A stretch of DNA of 9,981 bases from Planctomycetota bacterium (GTDB lineage: Bacteria > Planctomycetota > DG-23 > SLPQ01): NCBI GenBank assembly GCA_021160625.1, contig JAGHCE010000083.1:1-9981 (forward strand). Direction: 5' to 3'. The position numbers and the translations under genes are program-made. The notes under the pieces are model-generated. The model saw only the letters and a list, made by a program, of their open reading frames with translations, was not told where the DNA came from and searched no databases. Positions 5,922 to 9,981 of this stretch are shown here, one piece after another (positions within the stretch are counted from its first letter, which is position 1; each line of letters opens with the position of its first letter).

Positions 5922-8743
5922 TCGTTAGTCTCAAAGCGCAGTGTAACAATTTTTTTCGCGGCAATATTGAGCGTCACCTTTCCTTTAGCCGTAACGGCAA
6001 GTTCGCCGGTCGGTTTTTCCATCATGTCGCAAACACTCGCACCGGAGCAAGAGAAATTCAGCGACAATTTCGCTGTAGCCTTTCGCGGTAACGGATTCCA
6101 GAGGCGCACGATTACTGCGCCGCCATCCTCAGAGACCTTGATTGTCGAAAGGGCAATGGGCCCGTACAGTTCAACGAACGAATGATCTCTCGGCAGCTCA
6201 CGCACAAGCGCAGGCCTTCCGGCAAGGATTTTCCTGAGCGGTTCGTGCTCTTGCGGATCAATCGCGTTCGGCTCCCCAAGTTCACTGACAAGCGCTGCAT
6301 CCGCGCCGCGTGTCGAGAGATGCGTGTACGAGGCGAGTTTTATCTTATAGCGCTCGGCCTCGGCCATAAGGTCGGCTTCGAGTGTTCTTGTCATAGAAAA
6401 TGGCGCGATAGCATACTCGACAGTATGTGTGCCCAAGAGCTGGCTGTCCATGGTGGTCTGGCCCTGCAAAAGCTCCCTGAAACTCCGTAGCAGCGTCACC
6501 GCTATCGAACGGCTGCGGTTATCCTGCACGGCCGCCTCGTTGAGCCCCTTGGTGAACACGGCCAACCCGCCTTGCTCATCGCACACGGCAGCAAAGTTCT
6601 TCACCCGCCGTTCCTCGCGGTCTTCCTCATACCATCCTTTGGTATCCATCAGGGCGATTTTTCTCTTTACGACGTCAAAAGCCGTGTCGGCATACCAGTA
6701 ATTCGTCTTGCATCCGGTGGGGCAGATTGCCCGCACACGATGGCATTTGGCGGTGTTGTCGATAGTAGTGCGACAGTCAACGCGACGCGCTCCGCTTTGC
6801 AGTTTGTATACTGTTTCGACCTTGAGCGCCGTCTTGCGCTTCGAACGCGAAGTATTTGTTCCCTTGCGCCCGAGTCCATCGGCAGGGCCGCCGTAAACGA
6901 TATCAGCCGGCACCTTCAAAGAATAGCGCACACTCAGCGACGCACTTCGCCGGCCCTTCGCGACCAGGGAAAGTTTGACAGCACTGCGTGATTTTTCATC
7001 GCTGGAAAGCACACGTACGTCCGAGTCAGCATAGTAGTGATCCCAACCATGCCCCGCATCGCTGCAGTCCTCCAAAACACCAAGGCCTTTGTAGCGCTTT
7101 CGGGTAGTCTTGTCATAGAGATTGACACTGCCGTCTTTGGTGACGGTAACCTTGATAAGTTCGTTTTCAAGAAGCCCCTTGCCCACATCAACGTTCACAT
7201 CCGTTTGGCGCTTCTGTGTGCGGGACGTGTTTCTGGCCTTACGCCAGCAAATCTCGAATGAGCAGTATCCCAATGGCGGAATCGACGTCTTGGCCTCCAC
7301 GTGCCAGCGCACCCTTGGCGCAACATACGGGCGGATTGCAGGGGTCAGGCCGCGAGTTTTGAACATGAAGGGGCGGGGTTTTACCTCTTTTTCGACTTGG
7401 AGGATATCCATGTCGATTTCTGCACCATCGGCATCAAGAAGGACCGGCTTCAGACCATCTGTGGCCTTTTCGGCTGCTTCCTCGGGAGACAACTCGAATG
7501 AAAAGCGTGATAGTGCGCCAGAAGGCGTCGTGGCCGCGTTAAAGACGGTGACCACGTGCGCATCGCTCGGCAGAGAAGACGTATCAATGCGGTCTGCAAT
7601 CTCCTGGATTGCAAACTCAAAAGTATCCGTGGCCAGAATGCGTGCCTGCTCGAAACGGTAAACCATGTCGCGATGGACCTGGTCGGACGAACAGCCGCAA
7701 ATGGAGTCGTGTGCGTGGTTGAAAAGCAGGTATCGCCATGCCATGTCGAGATATTCTTTCTCGCTGTCACCACCGACGAGCAGCGACCATGCGTGAAATG
7801 GCTCTGCTATCCTGCTCAGCAGCATCTCTACCTCGTCATTGGCTTGCTTGAGAGGAATCCGCGCGGAAGCTGTACCTTGGAACAACTCGCAATACATTCC
7901 GCCGCGCATCGGAATGTTGAGCTCGCCTGTGAAGACAGGCAGTTTTTTTGCACCCTTGGCAGCTCGTGCCTTTTTCAGCTCGTTTACAAATGCAATCAGA
8001 TTAGACTGGAAGGCTTTCGTGTTCTCGAAAATGGAATTCATTCGTTCAATCGCCTCGGGCGTGTCCCACTTTGCAGGCTGGTGGTCGTTGCCGTCGAGGG
8101 CGAACATGACCGGCGTGGTGGCAAGGCGGTTCTTGATGCTTTCGTACTCGCGGATGGTATCGGCATCCTTGTTGCGAAACTGCATGAAGTCCTGGTAGCC
8201 GATGTAGGGGTATGCCTTGATGACGAGGGCTTCGGTGCCGTCGGCGGCGCGCCAGATGAGTTCCTGCGTCTGGTTATCACCGCCGGTGCCGCGGTGTAGA
8301 AAGACCGTGTCTATCCCGAAACCGGCAAAAATCTGTGGTGTCTGCGAGACATGCCCGAAAATATCCGTGATGTAACCAACCGGCATCGGATCAACACCGT
8401 AATCCGCACACATCCGGCAGCCCAAAAGGATATTTCTTACGAGCGATTCACCCGAAAGAAGCGCCTCGTCAGGCATCGTAAACCAAGGCCCTATCAGGAT
8501 ACGCCCAGCCTTTATGTGCTTTTTCAGGCGCTCTTTCTGCCAGGGACGCACCTCAAGGTAGTCATCAAGCACGGATGTCTGGCCATCCAGGTGAAAATAC
8601 CTGTATTCCTCGCGCGTCTCCAGAAGGTCAAGAAGCGCATCCATCTGGTGGACCAGTCGGTGGCGGTAGCCCTGGTAAGGCTGGTACCATTCCCGGTCCC
8701 AATGGGTATGGCTCAGAACGTGCATCTTGTATTTACGCCCCAT
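5918..8743 (-). CDS. Glycoside hydrolase family 38 alpha-mannosidase
   Basis: GH38 enzymes are zinc-dependent retaining alpha-mannosidases. Bacterial members remove mannose from oligosaccharides, or from mannosylglycerate in MngB. This 941-residue protein is in the usual 870-1050 range and has no signal peptide, so it should be cytoplasmic. The catalytic domain (about 5-285) shows SHTHWDREW (11-19; zinc ligands H14 and D16), FHLDGQTSVLDDYLE (50-64), GPWFTMPDEALLSGES (85-100) and YITDIFGH (124-131) with nucleophile D127. The alpha-helical middle domain (about 285-390) supplies FNHAHDSICG (341-350), with H345 as zinc ligand. The beta-rich C-terminal domain fills the rest. All expected active-site residues are present. 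AAGGAGA (8755-8749), 5 nt before the ATG, fixes the start. The stop lies inside sequence shared with the IS end, so the extreme C-terminus may have been reset by the insertion. GC is clearly lower than in nadC and birA, suggesting transfer. The exact substrate cannot be told, and no transporter or regulator is nearby. Confidence 0.95.
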   Translation of the reverse strand: MGRKYKMHVLSHTHWDREWYQPYQGYRHRLVHQMDALLDLLETREEYRYFHLDGQTSVLDDYLEVRPWQKERLKKHIKAGRILIGPWFTMPDEALLSGESLVRNILLGCRMCADYGVDPMPVGYITDIFGHVSQTPQIFAGFGIDTVFLHRGTGGDNQTQELIWRAADGTEALVIKAYPYIGYQDFMQFRNKDADTIREYESIKNRLATTPVMFALDGNDHQPAKWDTPEAIERMNSIFENTKAFQSNLIAFVNELKKARAAKGAKKLPVFTGELNIPMRGGMYCELFQGTASARIPLKQANDEVEMLLSRIAEPFHAWSLLVGGDSEKEYLDMAWRYLLFNHAHDSICGCSSDQVHRDMVYRFEQARILATDTFEFAIQEIADRIDTSSLPSDAHVVTVFNAATTPSGALSRFSFELSPEEAAEKATDGLKPVLLDADGAEIDMDILQVEKEVKPRPFMFKTRGLTPAIRPYVAPRVRWHVEAKTSIPPLGYCSFEICWRKARNTSRTQKRQTDVNVDVGKGLLENELIKVTVTKDGSVNLYDKTTRKRYKGLGVLEDCSDAGHGWDHYYADSDVRVLSSDEKSRSAVKLSLVAKGRRSASLSVRYSLKVPADIVYGGPADGLGRKGTNTSRSKRKTALKVETVYKLQSGARRVDCRTTIDNTAKCHRVRAICPTGCKTNYWYADTAFDVVKRKIALMDTKGWYEEDREERRVKNFAAVCDEQGGLAVFTKGLNEAAVQDNRSRSIAVTLLRSFRELLQGQTTMDSQLLGTHTVEYAIAPFSMTRTLEADLMAEAERYKIKLASYTHLSTRGADAALVSELGEPNAIDPQEHEPLRKILAGRPALVRELPRDHSFVELYGPIALSTIKVSEDGGAVIVRLWNPLPRKATAKLSLNFSCSGASVCDMMEKPTGELAVTAKGKVTLNIAAKKIVTLRFETNE

Positions 8744-8785
8744 GGTGTTCTCCTTGAGAGAGGTGCCCCTGTGTACGGATTCTGA

Positions 8786-8813
8786 ATAGTGCCAGTAAAC
8801 CTAAGGAAGTCAA
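8786..8813 (-). promoter_or_regulatory. Candidate promoter of the mannosidase gene
   Basis: On the minus strand TTGACT (8813-8808) is followed by a 16-nt spacer and CACTAT (8791-8786), preceded by TGG as an extended -10. The start would be near 8779, about 35 nt before the gene. The -10 is weak (3 of 6), so this is tentative. Confidence 0.4.
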
Positions 8814-8897
8814 GCCATTTGCGGCCATAACCCGACTGAAAACGGCCAAAGTCTCACTGCGCGGCCATGTCGGCTAACCGCGGCCGCTCTTTGTTGA

Positions 8898-9152
8898 CAA
8901 GCGCGCCGCGCGATCTGGCCGAGCCAGTATTTTACCTTCTATCAGTCCCCGAGGTTTCTCCAGCATCCGCCGAAAGCCTCCGTTCGCCAGGGCAATTGTT
9001 TCGGAAACAATTATAGGCGGGAGTTCGACGAGATCGTCAGGAAAGCCGGTATCAAGCGATGCACTGTGCACGACCTCAGATGCACTTTCATGTCGCACAT
9101 AGCGATGGCAGGTGTCTACGAGGCCAACGAGGCCGTCATGATAGAGTCCTAG
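8898..9152 (+). pseudogene. Tyrosine recombinase (phage-integrase family) C-terminal relic
   Basis: The plus-strand frame ending at TAG 9150-9152 carries NNYRREFDEIVRKAGI (9006-9053) and the box II signature of tyrosine recombinases, HDLRCTF (9069-9089), then MSHIAMAGV (9090-9116). In active enzymes HxLR is usually followed by an Arg or His and the His/Arg pair is catalytic. Here H and R of HxxR are kept and the next residue is Cys. The start, the box I arginine, the second catalytic histidine (GH box) and the nucleophilic tyrosine are all missing. Upstream the frame is open only to a TGA at 8895, and residues before about 9000 do not look like the family. The 3' end runs into the IS copy 2 terminus. 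It is therefore a dead fragment cut by the IS insertion. Confidence 0.65.
8994..9012. repeat. 19-bp perfect palindrome
   Basis: AATTGTTTC (8994-9002), a central G, then GAAACAATT (9004-9012) is symmetric to the last base. It lies in the recombinase relic, about 250 bp upstream of the mannosidase start. It looks like a regulator operator or a tight cruciform, but no regulator gene is in view. Confidence 0.45.
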
Positions 9153-9981
9153 AATTTCTGTAAATTGACAAAGGCAAAGGCGAGCCTAGCATCTCTGGGG
9201 TTGACAAAGACCCTAAGAAAGGAGGTGCCGGTAGGCTGGCCGTAAGAAGGATAGCGATTTGTTGGCTCTTTGGCAAGAGGGAAGTTCAGGAGGCGAGGAC
9301 TCCCTGCGGTTTTTGGTCGAGCACGTAGTGCAGAGGGTTTTGGAGGAGGAGATGACGGCCTTTCTGGGCGCCGAGGTCTACCAGCGCAGCGAGGATCGCC
9401 GGGGCTACCGCAACGGCTACAAGCCCAAGACCTTGAATACCCACGTGGGGACGCTTGAGTTTCAAGTACCCAAGGACCGGGAAGGCCGGTTCCAGACGGA
9501 GGTATTCGAGCGTTACCAGAGAAGCCAGATGCCGCTTATGCTGGCGGTGGCGCGGATGTACGTTAACGGCGTCTCGACCCGCAAGGTCAAGAGGATCACC
9601 GAGGCCCTTTGCGGCTTGGAGATTTCCAGGACCCATGTCTCCCAGCTGGCCAAGGGGCTCGATGAGGAGATCGCCGCCTGGCGTGGCCGCCGGTTGGAGA
9701 AAGATTACCCGTATCTTGTTGTGGACGCTCACTTTGAGAAGGTGCGCAAGGGCGCGAAGGTGGTGAGTGAAGGCGTTTTGAAGGTGATAGGCGTGGCTGA
9801 GGACGGCTTTCGGGAGACGCTCTCGGTATGGCTGGCGGATACCGAGAGCGCTTTCGACGTGGTCGGAGGTTTTCAAGGACCTGGCCGAGCGGGGTCTTTC
9901 CGGCGTGCGCTACGTTGTCTCTGACGACCACAAGGGGCTTGTGGCGGCCATCAAGCGACACTTTCAGGGGGTGCTGTGGCA
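9138..9981 (+). mobile_element. IS256-family insertion sequence, 5' part (copy 2, runs off the window)
   Basis: The left end is placed by comparison with copy 1. Similarity starts at ATGAT (9138-9142) and GAGTCCTAG (9144-9152) and becomes near-perfect from 9153. The leader 9153-9279 differs from copy 1 at only 3 of 127 bases. It carries AATTT-CTGT-AAATT at the tip, two copies of TTGACAAAG (9166-9174 and 9201-9209) that may be transposase-binding repeats, and a strong purine-rich AAAGGAGGT at about 9218-9226. The right end lies outside the window. Confidence 0.85.
9259..9981 (+). pseudogene. IS256-family transposase, frameshifted, 3' end outside window
   Basis: IS256-type transposases are DDE enzymes that move the element by a copy-and-paste or circle route. 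From TTG 9259 (AAGGA 7 nt upstream), residues 1-197 match the family: FLVEHVVQRVLEEEM (18-32), RRGYRNGYK (48-55), VPKDREGRF (70-78), FERYQR, MYVNGVSTRKV (100-110), LVVDAHFEKVRKG (153-165) with the first catalytic Asp at 156, and LADTESA (192-198). After that the frame breaks. The expected continuation, STWSEVFKDLAERGL and then YVVSDDHKGL with the second catalytic Asp codon at 9923-9925, is in another frame from 9855/9860 to the window end. One extra T in the run 9852-9854 explains this. The true start is unsure because the frame is open only from 9235 and no ATG occurs before residue 32. The third catalytic residue (Glu) is outside the window. Confidence 0.88.

Noticed and set aside
8874..9098. 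Minus-strand 74-residue open frame in the recombinase relic
   Set aside because: The plus-strand reading carries the HDLRCTF signature; the minus frame has no recognised motif or ribosome site and looks like a shadow.
5363..9981. Functional composite transposon carrying the mannosidase
   Set aside because: Copy 1 lacks its distal half and has a nonsense codon, copy 2 is frameshifted, and the outer terminal repeat of copy 1 is missing, so the unit as seen cannot transpose.
1..9981. CRISPR array, rRNA, toxin-antitoxin or defence cluster
   Set aside because: No regularly spaced direct repeats, no rRNA signatures and no recognisable toxin, nuclease or defence protein were seen on either strand.

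Overview
The window is high-GC bacterial chromosome with housekeeping genes on the left (1 to about 5285) and a lower-GC block bounded by insertion-sequence (IS) material on the right (about 5363 to 9981). The sequence does not fix the organism. Dense riboflavin, NAD and biotin genes, a secreted EF-hand protein, abundant REP/MITE-like hairpins and a large cytoplasmic GH38 mannosidase would fit an uncultured planctomycete-like or other PVC-type bacterium. That is inference from gene style only.

Left part. A partial ribD (minus strand, runs off the left edge) is divergent from a translationally coupled nadC-birA operon (plus strand). Both directions have near-consensus sigma70-type promoters in the shared 224-bp gap, and both promoters imply very short leaders. 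The nadC promoter shows that its first in-frame ATG lies upstream of the transcription start. Directly after birA comes about 340 bp of non-coding DNA that reads as a nested pair of small mobile elements. A 154-bp MITE-like element with 13-bp inverted ends and a 10-bp target duplication sits in the centre of an older palindromic element whose ends resemble it. Then come a small Cys-motif protein of unknown function and an exported protein with six EF-hand loops, closed by a strong intrinsic terminator. A second terminator-like hairpin and a REP-like hairpin follow, and then a CAU-anticodon tRNA on the minus strand with its own promoter.

Right part. A 3' truncated, nonsense-mutated IS256-family copy (minus strand) and a second copy of the same IS subfamily (plus strand, running off the right edge and carrying a frameshift) lie head to head, with their 5' ends facing inward. 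Between them are a complete GH38 alpha-mannosidase gene (minus strand, about 50-55% GC against roughly 65-70% for the housekeeping genes) and a decayed tyrosine-recombinase fragment. Both interior reading frames end at or inside the conserved IS ends: the mannosidase stop codon and the recombinase stop codon fall in sequence shared by the two IS copies. The block reads as an accessory region assembled by IS insertion and decay.

Nothing here amounts to a new defence or biosynthetic system. The most unusual structure is the nested palindromic element at 3055-3396. The next most useful point is the IS-bounded mannosidase with a recombinase relic.
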